64,000 bases of DNA from Shewanella sp. CG12_big_fil_rev_8_21_14_0_65_47_15 (GCF_002783505.1 NZ_PFGL01000048.1:32928-96927), one strand, 5' to 3'; positions 6,857 to 17,567 are shown, numbered from the stretch's first letter. Notes: generated from the letters alone by a model not told the origin. Numbers and translations are program-made.

Positions 6857-8506
6857 CTATTTAGCCACCATCGCCATAAGTGCGAGTAAAAACTCGTTAT
6901 CTAGCGCGGCGATTTCACGTTGTTCTACCAGCACTTGATTGAGGATGTCATGGCTGGTGAGGGGGTTGGCTAGCACCACGCGAAACACCACGGTCGCTTG
7001 CCTAAAATAGCGGGCTGGCTGAATACGGGTGCGGGAGACGAAAGACTTACCCTGTTCGCGTTGGTGCTTTTGAATAAACTGGGTAAGCCCATCGAGCAGT
7101 TCATTAAAGCGGGCAAGTTTTGCCGTGTCACCTTGCTCAATAGCAACTTGCATGGCGGCTTGGACGCTAGCGGGGACATAACGATAAGTCAGCAGACAAA
7201 GTTCTGGCTCAGTAATTAGCTCAAAATCCTTATGGGCTTTGATTTGTTCGGCAAAATAGCGCGCTTTTTCAAGGCTGTTGTTGATTAAGATTTCATAACC
7301 ATCGCGGCCGATGATCTGCAAGCAAGCGTGCACTAACATCGCCATGCCGGGGCGTGAGCCTTCCAGCGTTTGGCTGCCGAGATCCTTTGAACCACGGCGC
7401 AGAATATACTCGGCGTGATGGGCAATGGCGTGGGCAAACTCAGGGTCTTTAAATAACACCATGCCCGCGCCCATAGGCACATACATTTGCTTGTGGGCAT
7501 CGATGGTCACCGAATCGGCAAGCTCGATACCTGCGAGTAAGTGGCGGTATTTATTGGATAATAAACTCGCACCGCCCCAAGCCGCATCCACATGGAAATG
7601 ACAATTTAACTCTTTTGCCAGCGCAGCTAACTCTGTCAGTGGGTCAACATTACCCGTCTCAGTGGTGCCCGCCACGCCAACAATCGCCAACACTTTGATG
7701 TTTTTACGGGCAAGTTCAAGGGCGGCTTGGCGCATTTTCGCGACATCGACCTTGTTATCGCTGCCAGTGGGTATGCTGATGATATTGTCACGACCGATGC
7801 CAAGCAGATCGACGGCTTTGCCCAGCGAATAGTGGCCCCGCTCCGACACTAAAATCGCTAAATCGTCATAGCCGTAGTGGCGCAGTGCCTTGAGTAAGCC
7901 TTCGCGGCTGACGCCTTTAAAGTCGCCATCGGCCTTGAGCAGTTGGTTGCGGGCAATCCACAGGGCCGTGATGTTAGCGACCGTGCCGCCGGAGCAAAAT
8001 GCGCCGAGGGAATGATTGGCGCTGTGCATCCAGCTTTGATAAAAATCCGTATCTTGGGCGTAAATCAAATGGTGCATCATGCCGAGCACTTGGCGCTCAA
8101 GGGGCGTAAATGCTTTAGAGGTTTCGATTTTGACCAGATTTTGATTGAGTCCCACCATCATCTTCGACAGAGGCAACACAAAGTAGGGCAGTGCCGACGT
8201 CATGTGGCCGATAAAACTGGGTGCCGCCGTATGGACCGAATGCGCCACCAAGTTTTGCATGATTTCGTCGGTGTAATCGGAGACAAAACGCGGCTGGCTT
8301 GGAATTTCAAAGGCTTGAAAATCGGTTTCAATTTCCGACAAGGGTTTTTCGAGCGCGGCGATACTGTCACCCAAAAAGCCTGCTAAGTCCTCGGAGAGCT
8401 TCTGCTCGATAATACTCAGCGTTGATCCTGCATCTTCCGGTGCAGTAAAAATGCGCAGCAGACTTGATTCGGATGCTGTGGCTTGGCGAGGGAGTTTCTG
8501 GGTCAT
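6857..8506 (-). CDS. panP: PLP-dependent aspartate 1-decarboxylase PanP
   Basis: 549 residues, a group II PLP-dependent decarboxylase. The PLP-binding lysine is in DSVTIDAHKQMYVPMGAG (Lys about 339), and HVDAAWGG (about 305-312) supplies the aspartate that contacts the pyridine nitrogen. Length and motifs (PSFIGHMTSALPYF, SANHSLGAFCSGG) match the Vibrio/Shewanella PanP family (TIGR03799), which makes beta-alanine from aspartate for pantothenate and coenzyme A in organisms without the pyruvoyl enzyme PanD. Older annotation calls such genes glutamate decarboxylase. ATG at 8504-8506; the ribosome-binding site is weak. It stands alone, followed by a strong terminator. Confidence 0.85.
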   Translation of the reverse strand: MTQKLPRQATASESSLLRIFTAPEDAGSTLSIIEQKLSEDLAGFLGDSIAALEKPLSEIETDFQAFEIPSQPRFVSDYTDEIMQNLVAHSVHTAAPSFIGHMTSALPYFVLPLSKMMVGLNQNLVKIETSKAFTPLERQVLGMMHHLIYAQDTDFYQSWMHSANHSLGAFCSGGTVANITALWIARNQLLKADGDFKGVSREGLLKALRHYGYDDLAILVSERGHYSLGKAVDLLGIGRDNIISIPTGSDNKVDVAKMRQAALELARKNIKVLAIVGVAGTTETGNVDPLTELAALAKELNCHFHVDAAWGGASLLSNKYRHLLAGIELADSVTIDAHKQMYVPMGAGMVLFKDPEFAHAIAHHAEYILRRGSKDLGSQTLEGSRPGMAMLVHACLQIIGRDGYEILINNSLEKARYFAEQIKAHKDFELITEPELCLLTYRYVPASVQAAMQVAIEQGDTAKLARFNELLDGLTQFIQKHQREQGKSFVSRTRIQPARYFRQATVVFRVVLANPLTSHDILNQVLVEQREIAALDNEFLLALMAMVAK

Positions 8507-8690
8507 GGGGCTTGCCGTCTATTAATTTTTATAGTGAAACCGCAAATTTGCTAGAAGAGTATAACGGACCAGTGACTCTCAAAATGTTCAATCAGCGGAA
8601 TACCAAAAAGGGAGCTCACTTTACTGCAAGGCCTTTTAGGCATCAAGCACTAAAATTTTGGGTTGCCAAAGCGTTGCGGCCTAAATAAGC

Positions 8691-8713
8691 AAAGGCGCCG
8701 TTATGGCGCCTTT
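8691..8713. terminator. Hairpin downstream of glycerate kinase
   Basis: Nine-bp stem AAAGGCGCC/GGCGCCTTT with a 5-base loop, 47 bases past the end of the glycerate kinase gene. Probably ends the glycerate operon, though the T-tract on the minus strand is short. Confidence 0.6.
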
Positions 8714-8759
8714 ATTTAAATCCTCAAACTGGGGAAGTACTTAAGCATTAGCTTGAGTA

Positions 8760-9974
8760 TTAGCGCTGGCCTAACATGAGTACCGCGCCGATATTTCGGG
8801 CGGTATTACTAAGGTTTAGCTTGGCATTGGCCAGCACCTCATCGAGCGGACTTAAGTGCGGGATGATAGGGAAAATTGCCGCCATACCGTGATCCAGTAT
8901 GGCATTGGCGTTTTCACCTAAGCAGCCAGCGATACCGATAGTGGGAATGCCCTGCAGTTTGGCTTGCTTTAACACGCCCATCGGGGTTTTACCAAACACG
9001 GTTTGACCATCCATGCGGCCTTCACCAGTGATCACTAAGTCAGCGCCACGGATTTTGTCAGCAAGGCCAACGGTTTGCATTACAATCTCGACACCGGGTT
9101 TAAGCTCTGCATGTAAAAAAGCCATTACGCCAAGGCCCATACCGCCCGCCGCGCCTGCACCCGCATGATCGCGGTGATCGCTAATGCCACTTTGGGCAAT
9201 CACATCGGCATAATGGGCAAGCGCCGTATCGAGCTGGTTAACCATCGCAGGCGTTGCGCCTTTTTGTGGACCAAAAATCGCCGAGGCACCACGCTCGCCG
9301 CACAGTGGATTATCAACATCGCAGGCGACTTCGAAGCTGCACTCACGTAACAGCGGGTGAGCGTTTGAGACATCGATTTGGGCAAGATCTGCCAGCGCCG
9401 CGCCGCCAGCGGGTAAGGTTTTCCCTTGGCTATCGAGCAATAAAATGTCCAGCGCTTGGGCCATACCCGCGCCGCCATCGTTGGTGGCACTGCCGCCTAG
9501 GCCTAAAATGATGTGCTTTATCCCCCGATTAAGCGCATCACAAATCAGCTCGCCCGTACCATAACTGGTGGTGAGCAACGGATTACGTTGCTCCCTCGGC
9601 ACATGGTGCAGCCCTGACGCCGAGGCCATTTCAATCACGGCAATCGCGCCAGTACTTATATCAGTGGCTGAGCCACTGTTTGCGCTAGAATTTGATCTAT
9701 TGTCGAGAATGCCTTCACCAAGAATACCTTCACCAAGAATACCATAGTGGGCTTGCACTCTATGCCCGAGCGGCCCCATGACCTCTAAGCTGACAATACT
9801 GCCGCCCGTGGCGTCGACCATAGATTGCACTGTGCCTTCGCCGCCATCGGCAACGGGGATTTTGACTATGTCGCAGTCGGGGATCACTTGTCTCAAACCT
9901 TGCTCGATGGCATTGGCCACTTCGAGTGCGCTTAAGCTTTCTTTAAATGAGTCGGGGGCGATAACTATTTTCAT
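8760..9974 (-). CDS. garK: Glycerate kinase (GarK/GlxK family)
   Basis: 404 residues that start MKIVIAPDSFKESLSALEVA, the hallmark of the GarK-type glycerate kinase fold. VADGGEGT (41-48), LGLGGSATNDGGAGMAQAL and ITGEGRMDGQ follow in the proper order. By family it phosphorylates D-glycerate to 2-phosphoglycerate in the cytoplasm. The frame runs upstream to 10031, but the conserved start is the ATG at 9972-9974. It lies 84 bases after the GntP-type permease on the same strand and is probably co-transcribed. Unusual: residues 81-90 are two copies of GEGIL, encoded by a 15-bp tandem repeat, followed by a Ser/Asn-rich low-complexity insert up to about residue 105. Confidence 0.9.
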   Translation of the reverse strand: MKIVIAPDSFKESLSALEVANAIEQGLRQVIPDCDIVKIPVADGGEGTVQSMVDATGGSIVSLEVMGPLGHRVQAHYGILGEGILGEGILDNRSNSSANSGSATDISTGAIAVIEMASASGLHHVPREQRNPLLTTSYGTGELICDALNRGIKHIILGLGGSATNDGGAGMAQALDILLLDSQGKTLPAGGAALADLAQIDVSNAHPLLRECSFEVACDVDNPLCGERGASAIFGPQKGATPAMVNQLDTALAHYADVIAQSGISDHRDHAGAGAAGGMGLGVMAFLHAELKPGVEIVMQTVGLADKIRGADLVITGEGRMDGQTVFGKTPMGVLKQAKLQGIPTIGIAGCLGENANAILDHGMAAIFPIIPHLSPLDEVLANAKLNLSNTARNIGAVLMLGQR

Positions 9975-10058
9975 TAAAAATCCTACAGCTAAATGGGCGC
10001 GGTTTGCGCCCAAGGGACACGCTTGAATCAAGGTTAAATCACTAATTACTAATCACAA

Positions 10059-11417
10059 TCAGAGCAAGATTAAGCTGAGCACATACACAGTCAACATGGC
10101 GGTGATACCTTGAATAAGGGTTGCCATGGTTTGTGCTTTGTAAGCTTGTTTCACACTCATGCGGCTAAATTGGGTGACGACCCAGAAGAAGCTGTCATTG
10201 GCGTGGGAAACCGTCATCGCACCGGCACCAATTGCCATTACCGTTAGTACGCGGCCCATATCGCTGCCAAGGCCGATATCACCGAGCATAGGGGCGACTA
10301 ATGCCGATGTTGCGACCAACGCCACTGTTGATGAACCCTGCGCTGATTTAAGCGCCGCGGCGACGATAAAGGGCATAAAGATACCGACCCCGAGTGCCGA
10401 CAGTGAAATGCCTAAAAAGTCACCGATAGGCGTGGCTTTTAAGACAGCACCAAAGGCACCGCCCGCACCTGTGATTAAAATAATCGGCGCGGCTGTGACT
10501 AAACCTTGGCTAATGCGCTCGCTAAATTCACTGATCTTATTCTCACCTTTTAATAACGACAGGGATAAGAATAGGCCAATCATCAGAGCGTTAACCGGTT
10601 GGCCGAGGAACACTAGCGCGTCAAATAATCCTGCTTTACCTAAAGGCGCTGAAGGGAAGTTTGCGATAGAACCTAAACAAATTAATACGATAGGCACAAA
10701 AATCGGTGCGAAGGCTTTTAATGGGCTGGGCAGGGTGCCATAGCTTTTTTTCAAAGTTTCATAGTCGCTCGCTTCCGCTTTAAGCTCCTGCGCGCCTTCA
10801 CCGTCTGGTTCAACATCGGCAAAACGGTTCGCCCATAACATGCCCGCTAATGCGGCAACGGCGGCCACAAACAGACCCACGCCAATCACTAAGCCCAAGT
10901 TCGACTCTAAGCCTAAGTTACCCGCGGCGGCGATAGGGCCAGGCGTTGGCGGTACAAAGGTGTGAGTGGCATACAGACCTGTGGCTAAGGCAACGCTCAT
11001 GGAGACGCTAGAGACCTTCATGCGGTTGGCCATCGATTGTTTTAGCGAGTTTAAGATCACAAAGCCCGAGTCACAAAAGACTGGAATAGACACTAGGTAG
11101 CCGATGACCGACATGGTTAATGTCGGGAAGCGTTTACCTAATACCTTGATCACCACATCTGCCATGGTAATGGCGGCGCCGCTCTTTTCCAGAATGATCC
11201 CTATGATAGTCCCCAAGACGATCACTAGGCCGATATAACCTAAGATGCCGCCAAAACCTGTGGTAATGGTTTTTGCGATTTCTCCGCTCGGTAAACCATA
11301 GGCGAAGGCCGCAATAAAGGCGGCCAGAATTAAAGTTAAAAAGGGATGGAGTTTAAATTTTGAGGTCGCGATAACAATAAATGCAATCACGCCGATGAGA
11401 ATAAGCACTAAGTTCAT
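10059..11417 (-). CDS. GntP-family permease, probably D-glycerate uptake
   Basis: 452 residues with about 12 hydrophobic segments, and the GntP-family features FCDSGFVILNSL, THTFVPPTPGPIAAAGNLG and the C-terminal SHANDSFFWVVTQFS. Family members are proton symporters for gluconate and similar hydroxy-acids. Because glycerate kinase follows directly and a CdaR/SdaR regulator lies nearby, D-glycerate is the likely substrate (the role called GrtP in Shewanella pathway reconstructions, from memory). ATG at 11415-11417. A 20-base palindrome at 11503-11522, 86 bases upstream of the start, is a candidate operator. Confidence 0.85.
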   Translation of the reverse strand: MNLVLILIGVIAFIVIATSKFKLHPFLTLILAAFIAAFAYGLPSGEIAKTITTGFGGILGYIGLVIVLGTIIGIILEKSGAAITMADVVIKVLGKRFPTLTMSVIGYLVSIPVFCDSGFVILNSLKQSMANRMKVSSVSMSVALATGLYATHTFVPPTPGPIAAAGNLGLESNLGLVIGVGLFVAAVAALAGMLWANRFADVEPDGEGAQELKAEASDYETLKKSYGTLPSPLKAFAPIFVPIVLICLGSIANFPSAPLGKAGLFDALVFLGQPVNALMIGLFLSLSLLKGENKISEFSERISQGLVTAAPIILITGAGGAFGAVLKATPIGDFLGISLSALGVGIFMPFIVAAALKSAQGSSTVALVATSALVAPMLGDIGLGSDMGRVLTVMAIGAGAMTVSHANDSFFWVVTQFSRMSVKQAYKAQTMATLIQGITAMLTVYVLSLILL

Positions 11418-11502
11418 ATTATGTCCCGTTCAGTTCTTGGCTGAAGTTTTTAAGTGAGCTCTTAAGTGAGTTTTTTGATTACTATTGTAGGGCGCAGTGC
11501 TT

Positions 11503-11522
11503 ATTTGGGCCTGAGTCCAAAT
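11503..11522. promoter_or_regulatory. Palindrome upstream of glycerate permease (candidate SdaR operator)
   Basis: ATTTGG...CCAAAT inverted repeat, 20 bases long with arms ATTTGG(G)/(T)CCAAAT and a 6-base centre. It lies upstream of the permease-kinase operon, whose likely regulator is encoded at 12989. I found no clear second copy before the catalase-like gene. Assignment to that regulator is inference. Confidence 0.4.
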
Positions 11523-11709
11523 GAGGGCTGCTTTAAGGTTATCCTATTTTAAAGTCATCCTATTATTGTGCAGGCATGCTTGAATAGCTTTGGCTAAATC
11601 CACGGAATTACCGCGTTATAAGTCGCCATTTTTGTGCTCACGCACAAAAATGCTCAGGTGAATTCGAATGTAAGAGGAGGCGTTTTGTCGATAAGGGGGC
11701 TTGTCGGTA

Positions 11710-11741
11710 AGGATTGGCAAATAGGGCTATTTGCCAATCCT
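11710..11741 (-). terminator. Terminator of the catalase-like gene
   Basis: AGGATTGGCAAATAG pairs perfectly with its complement around a 2-4 base loop, just past the catalase-like gene end at 11769. The T-tract is short, so it may act partly as an mRNA-stabilising hairpin. Confidence 0.6.
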
Positions 11742-11768
11742 AAACAGGAGGGACTTAACTCGACATCT

Positions 11769-12776
11769 TTATTGACGACGAATAAAGGATTCGACATAGG
11801 CTGCGGTGCGGGCATTGAGTATAGGATCGGCAGATGCGGCAATGCCTTTAGGTAATAACAGCGGGTTGAAAATGCCTTTATCGCACTGTTGCACTTGGGG
11901 ATCGCTATCTCGCTCACCGTTAATTATCACTTGGCCGACCAGCAAACGCTGGCGAGTCTCAGGCCAAATCACGGTTGGGTCATTAATCTCATCGCCCGTT
12001 TCAGCCAGTTGAATGTAGAGGTTCCATTGTGCCGGCTGGGTTTTAATGCGCTCGAGTAATTCCGCCTTTAAAAAATCATCACTGAGATTAGCAAGCTCGC
12101 TGGCTGATAGCGCAGCTGTGCCTGCGACGGGTTCAAAAATCCACTTACCTGCAACCGTATCACCTTGCTGAGTGCTGCCTTTTTGGGTGCTAAACAGGAA
12201 ACTATTCACGCCGTAATAGCGGCTGTTGGCAAAACTTGGGCTGGGAGGCAGCTGTTTGACATAGTCGAAAAAGGCTTTAGCGCTCGGTTGATTGTCGATA
12301 AGCCACTGTTTGCCTTCAGCGCCCTGTTTCACTTTGGTCTGAAAGGTAAAAAACTCTTCTAGATTACTGGCGAAGAAAACGGGGACGTTAGTGGTGACAA
12401 AGTTAAGGTTTTCTTTATCGCCATCTATTTTGAGTGACATGAAGCGCCCAGGAGTTTTATCTGAGATCTGTGGATTCGTACCGCCGAGGGAGAAACGGGC
12501 TGTAACCTTAATGGCATCTTGATTAAAAAACGGAATCGCCAGTGTTTGTTGCAATTGCGGATCCGGTTTAAAACTGCCTGAGGTGCAAAATCCCTTAGTG
12601 TGATTACGCAGTTTCACTTTTTTACCCGCCTCGCGACTTGCCGCATCGGGCGTGCCATTGACGGCATCGACTAGCTCAGGAATGGTTTTCTCTGCCGCGA
12701 CTAATGTGGGTGAAGTTAGCGCTAAGCCTGTGATGATGCAGGCTTTGGCGAGTAAAGTCAGTTGGAATGGTGTCAT
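11769..12776 (-). CDS. Periplasmic catalase-family peroxidase (SrpA-like)
   Basis: 335 residues. Residues 1-28 form a signal peptide ending LVAA, so the enzyme is exported. The mature protein is a small catalase-fold member: RNHTKGFCTSGSF contains the distal His (about 59), and RTAAYVESF near the end supplies the RxxxY proximal heme tyrosine (about Tyr327). It is far shorter than a typical 480-residue monofunctional catalase, as expected for the SrpA-like subgroup, which has mainly peroxidase activity. The frame is open to 12815, but GGAA before the ATG at 12774-12776 and the signal peptide fix the start. It lies inside the glycerate gene group without an obvious metabolic link. Confidence 0.85.
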   Translation of the reverse strand: MTPFQLTLLAKACIITGLALTSPTLVAAEKTIPELVDAVNGTPDAASREAGKKVKLRNHTKGFCTSGSFKPDPQLQQTLAIPFFNQDAIKVTARFSLGGTNPQISDKTPGRFMSLKIDGDKENLNFVTTNVPVFFASNLEEFFTFQTKVKQGAEGKQWLIDNQPSAKAFFDYVKQLPPSPSFANSRYYGVNSFLFSTQKGSTQQGDTVAGKWIFEPVAGTAALSASELANLSDDFLKAELLERIKTQPAQWNLYIQLAETGDEINDPTVIWPETRQRLLVGQVIINGERDSDPQVQQCDKGIFNPLLLPKGIAASADPILNARTAAYVESFIRRQ

Positions 12777-12988
12777 TGCAATTCCTTTCAATGGACTGGG
12801 TCGAGCGTTCGACATGTCGACGCAAAACGGTTATCAGAAACTATAGGAAAGGCAATACGGTATAAATCTTTCAATCGATCTGTTAATAAATGCCAAGTTT
12901 TACTCAATGGTGCGGAAATAACGCCAGCGCCATCACCTGCTGGTTTGTTTTTATGGCTAATCTGGTCAGTTGTTAAGCCATTCGAGTG

Positions 12989-14218
12989 TTAAGTTGAGCT
13001 AGTTGAAGTATCAATCAATTGCCCCAGATACAGGCTTAATAGCCCATGCAGGGATTGGATATCTGTTTTAGTGAGTTGTTGAATTTTATCTAATCGGTAT
13101 CTTAAGGTATTACGGTGAATAAATAGGGCATTAGCACATTGCTGCGCATCACCAAAGTGGGTGATATAGGCGGCTAAGGTTTTGCGTAGCTGGCCGTTTT
13201 TATCCGCCTTGGTGAGTTGTTGATAGGGCGTTGCCAGCGCCTGACCACGCCAGTCATGTTTAAGCCCAGCGAGTAGCACTTGCAGGGAATAATCTTCAAA
13301 CAGGTATTTATTCCCTTCTGCATTGAGCTGCTTGCCTAGGGCTAAGGTTTCTTGAGCCGTTTGATAGGAGCGCGCTATCCCGCCTTTTTCGGGGAAAAAG
13401 TGGCCCAAGGCAATTTTAAAGTTTAAATCCATTTGGGCGGGTAAGCGCTGCAACAGCTTATCGATGCGCTGGTTTTCAAGTTCAGGATCCCATTGTTTCC
13501 CATCTAAAAAAGCCGGCTTTAGGATCACTAACTGCGACATGGATGTCATGGCGATTAAGTTGCCACGATCCGGATTTTGCAGTAGATGCAGCACTTGCTT
13601 TAGCGTTTCGCTCACGCGGGGATTTTGCCCATCATTGCTTTGCTCAGCGCCGCTTAGCTTATTTACAGGGTTATTGGTTTCTACAATGGGCTGTCGATGC
13701 TTTTCACTGATTTCAATTATAGCCGCCACCCGTGGCAGGCTGATATCTATCTCTAGCTGTTTGGCCCAGCGGTAAAGCTGCTCATCGTCGGCGGTTTGCG
13801 CCTTGATAAGCTGCAGAATAAACTCTTCACGCTGGCGATTCTCCCACTGCAATTTATCCTGCAGGTTGGCTTGTTCGACAATCATTTCGGCGGTCATTTT
13901 GAGTAATTCACCGTAATGGGTGAGTTCACTCGGATCACCGGTAATACCGACAACACCTATGATTTGTCCTTGATAATGCAAGGGTAAATTAATGCCGGGC
14001 TTAACGCCATGCAGCCCTGAGGCGACTTCCTGACTGATCTCCACATTGCGATTTTGGGCAATCGCCAGCAGCGCGCCTTCGTGGGTTGAGCCAATACGTT
14101 TAGGATCGCCTGAACCTAGGATCACCCCTTGACCGTTCATCACATTGATATTGTGGCCGATAATTTTCATCGTGCGACTCACAATTTGTTTGGCGATTTG
14201 CTGATCTAAAACGTACAT
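12989..14218 (-). CDS. CdaR/SdaR-family sugar-diacid/glycerate regulator
   Basis: 409 residues starting MYVLDQQIAKQIVSRTMKII, the typical N-terminus of the sugar-diacid recognition domain (about 1-135, with NVMNGQGVILGSGDPKRIG). A GGDEF-like middle follows. The C-terminal PucR-type helix-turn-helix is ALFIHRNTLRYRLDKIQQLT (about 366-385). E. coli CdaR activates glucarate, galactarate and glycerate genes. Here only glycerate genes are nearby, so the regulator probably senses glycerate and controls the permease and kinase (SdaR in Shewanella reconstructions). It is divergent from the metalloprotease gene. Confidence 0.85.
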   Translation of the reverse strand: MYVLDQQIAKQIVSRTMKIIGHNINVMNGQGVILGSGDPKRIGSTHEGALLAIAQNRNVEISQEVASGLHGVKPGINLPLHYQGQIIGVVGITGDPSELTHYGELLKMTAEMIVEQANLQDKLQWENRQREEFILQLIKAQTADDEQLYRWAKQLEIDISLPRVAAIIEISEKHRQPIVETNNPVNKLSGAEQSNDGQNPRVSETLKQVLHLLQNPDRGNLIAMTSMSQLVILKPAFLDGKQWDPELENQRIDKLLQRLPAQMDLNFKIALGHFFPEKGGIARSYQTAQETLALGKQLNAEGNKYLFEDYSLQVLLAGLKHDWRGQALATPYQQLTKADKNGQLRKTLAAYITHFGDAQQCANALFIHRNTLRYRLDKIQQLTKTDIQSLHGLLSLYLGQLIDTSTSST

Positions 14219-14419
14219 AACTAACCTTAGATTTCAATCTATTAATAAACGCTGCACGGCTAGATTTACTGATAACGAGGTCAATAGCAAGCACCTTAAA
14301 AAAGCAGGTATTTTTATAATCTTCTATACTTAGCTTGTATTTGTTTTGTTAAATTTTAACTCAAATGTAACAAAATAATTTGTAAGTCTGTTTAATTTGT
14401 GACACTTTGTATCCGCTGA

Positions 14420-15952
<1,533 letters not shown>

Positions 15953-15980
15953 TGGGTTGATTTTACTTAGCCTAAGACTA

Positions 15981-16010
15981 AAGCCTCGAGTTAATAGCTC
16001 GAGGCTTTTT
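15981..16010. terminator. Terminator between metalloprotease and UDG-family gene
   Basis: AAGCCTCGAG / CTCGAGGCTT stem with a 7-base loop, followed by TTT. It serves the metalloprotease and possibly the convergent gene. Confidence 0.85.
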
Positions 16011-16026
16011 AGTTAGATAGGGAAAG

Positions 16027-16749
16027 TTAAACCTCGAGCAATGTCGCGATCCTTTGCCTCAGCCTTGGCAGCATATCGCGTTCAAACTCGGGGTGCTGCT
16101 TAAGCCAGAGGTTATTGCGTGGGCTAGGGTGGGGTAACACGATAAACTTAGGCCAATATTGCTGCCACTGCGCCGTTGCCTGAGTCACTGTGATGCTCTT
16201 TGCCTTCGTTTTTGCTTGAGTATTAGTCGTGGCATCAGGGCTTATTTTTGTCTGGGTATCTAAAGCGGCGGTATCAATCTGATTAGCGGTTAAGTGGTAA
16301 TCGATGGCGTATTGGCCGAGGATCACGACTAATTCTATTTGTGGCATCAGCGCCAGTAGTTGCCTATGCCAAATAGCGGCGCATTCGGGGCGCGGTGGTT
16401 TATCGCCCTGCTTCTTACCGTTTTTCTCTATGCTTCCCGGAAAACAAAACCCCATTGGCACTATGGCAAATAGGGCGGGATCGTAAAATTGCTCCCGGGT
16501 GACATTTAGCCAATTGCGTAGCCGCTCACCGCTGACATCATCAAAAGGAATGCCCTTATGGTGAGTGTTAATCCCCGGTGCTTGGCCAGCAATTAAGATC
16601 CGTGCCTGGTTGCTGGCTTGCAAAATAGGTTTAGCTGGCAAAGGCAAATGGGCCTGGCAGAGTGTGCAGGCCCTGATTTTTAGCAATAGCGTGTCCATGG
16701 CGGTTAAGCCTATAGGATCCGGCGGTCGCTTTTGTGTTTGTTTCACCAT
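16027..16749 (-). CDS. Uracil-DNA-glycosylase-family protein
   Basis: 240 residues of the UDG superfamily. The N-terminal IRACTLCQAHLPLP has a CxxC like the Fe-S family 4/5 enzymes. GQAPGINTHHKGIPFDD is the catalytic-loop motif, and LPHPSPRNNLWLKQHPEFE is the DNA-intercalating motif. By family it removes uracil or other damaged bases from DNA. Between them, about residues 155-195 form a Thr/Lys/Ala-rich insert (TNTQAKTKAKS) that looks like a disordered loop. The start is uncertain: ATG at 16749, or an internal ATG at 16698 that gives a more usual N-terminus (MDTLLLKIRAC). Neither has a strong ribosome-binding site. Confidence 0.75.
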   Translation of the reverse strand: MVKQTQKRPPDPIGLTAMDTLLLKIRACTLCQAHLPLPAKPILQASNQARILIAGQAPGINTHHKGIPFDDVSGERLRNWLNVTREQFYDPALFAIVPMGFCFPGSIEKNGKKQGDKPPRPECAAIWHRQLLALMPQIELVVILGQYAIDYHLTANQIDTAALDTQTKISPDATTNTQAKTKAKSITVTQATAQWQQYWPKFIVLPHPSPRNNLWLKQHPEFERDMLPRLRQRIATLLEV

Positions 16750-16767
16750 AATGAATAGGTAAGCCAG

Positions 16768-17373
16768 TTAGGATTGGAATAAGACTAGCGTTTGGTATAG
16801 CCAGTAGCCAAATAGGCCATAGCCACTCACTAAAGCTAAATAATTTAAAAGCTTAGGTATTTGTTTCGGTGTAGAGGCTAAGCCAATATGGGCAACGATA
16901 ATCGTAAAAAGTGCTAGAGGGGCAATGATATAGCTTAGGCCTAACATTGTTAACGCCCCAAGGCTGAGGATCCAGTCGGCTTTAGCATGGGCGGTTTTAT
17001 CGAGTTGATTGAGTTGCAGTGGCAATAGGATCAGCCCTGTGCCTATGCAGATAATGCCGACATTGAGGGCGAAATCGCTCCAGCCCCTGTGGTCATAGAT
17101 GGCAAGGGCGAGGGCAATCAGCGGCACAAGTAAGGCACTGAGAACATGGCGCTTGGCAAATGTACGGCTGCGATAGCAGCCGGCAAAGAAAAATAATCCC
17201 TGTAAAAGAAGATTGATTAAGGTAAAGCCACCTAGGCCTAAAATGACAAATAGGCTGGCGGTGCCACCCGAGGGATCGAAGGCAATGGCGGGCACTGGGA
17301 GTAAACTTAGCCCGAGTAATGCGGGTATAGATGCCAAACGTTGAGTTTGAGCGTGCGAAAAATGATTCGACAT
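16768..17373 (-). CDS. Small polytopic membrane protein, function unknown
   Basis: 201 residues. A hydrophobic N-terminus ending ALPVPAIAF-like could be a signal or first helix, and about five further membrane segments follow. There are no recognisable catalytic motifs. The ATG is at 17371-17373. It lies 18 bases before the UDG-family gene on the same strand, so the two may be co-transcribed. It is probably unrelated to the mtr operon that ends upstream at a terminator. Confidence 0.55.
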   Translation of the reverse strand: MSNHFSHAQTQRLASIPALLGLSLLPVPAIAFDPSGGTASLFVILGLGGFTLINLLLQGLFFFAGCYRSRTFAKRHVLSALLVPLIALALAIYDHRGWSDFALNVGIICIGTGLILLPLQLNQLDKTAHAKADWILSLGALTMLGLSYIIAPLALFTIIVAHIGLASTPKQIPKLLNYLALVSGYGLFGYWLYQTLVLFQS

Positions 17374-17522
17374 GGTTTTAGACGATTAACGAAAAGATTG
17401 AATTAAGATCCGCTAAAGTGATTTAAAATTCAAGGAATAAGCTTTTTATGGGCGGATTTTTGCACCAGAGTCTGATCTTATTCAAGAATTTAGCTTTTGT
17501 ACTGGCATAATCCTTAAATAAA

Positions 17523-17548
17523 CAAAAGCCCGCAGCAGCGGGCTTTTG
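17523..17548 (-). terminator. Terminator of the mtrCAB operon
   Basis: CAAAAGCCCGC/GCGGGCTTTTG stem with a 4-base AGCA loop, 20 bases past the mtrB stop, with a T-rich tail on the minus strand. Confidence 0.9.
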
Positions 17549-17567
17549 GCTTGCAGCGAACCGTGCG

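Larger units (their letters stand above)
11418..11768. other. Intergenic with permease promoter region
   Basis: 351 bases between the permease start and the catalase-like gene end, both on the minus strand. It holds the candidate operator at 11503-11522 and the catalase terminator at 11710-11741. No convincing open frame. Confidence 0.5.

Noticed and set aside
8464..8688. 74-codon open frame on the plus strand overlapping the start of panP
   Set aside because: No ribosome-binding site, no recognisable features, and it covers the panP promoter region.
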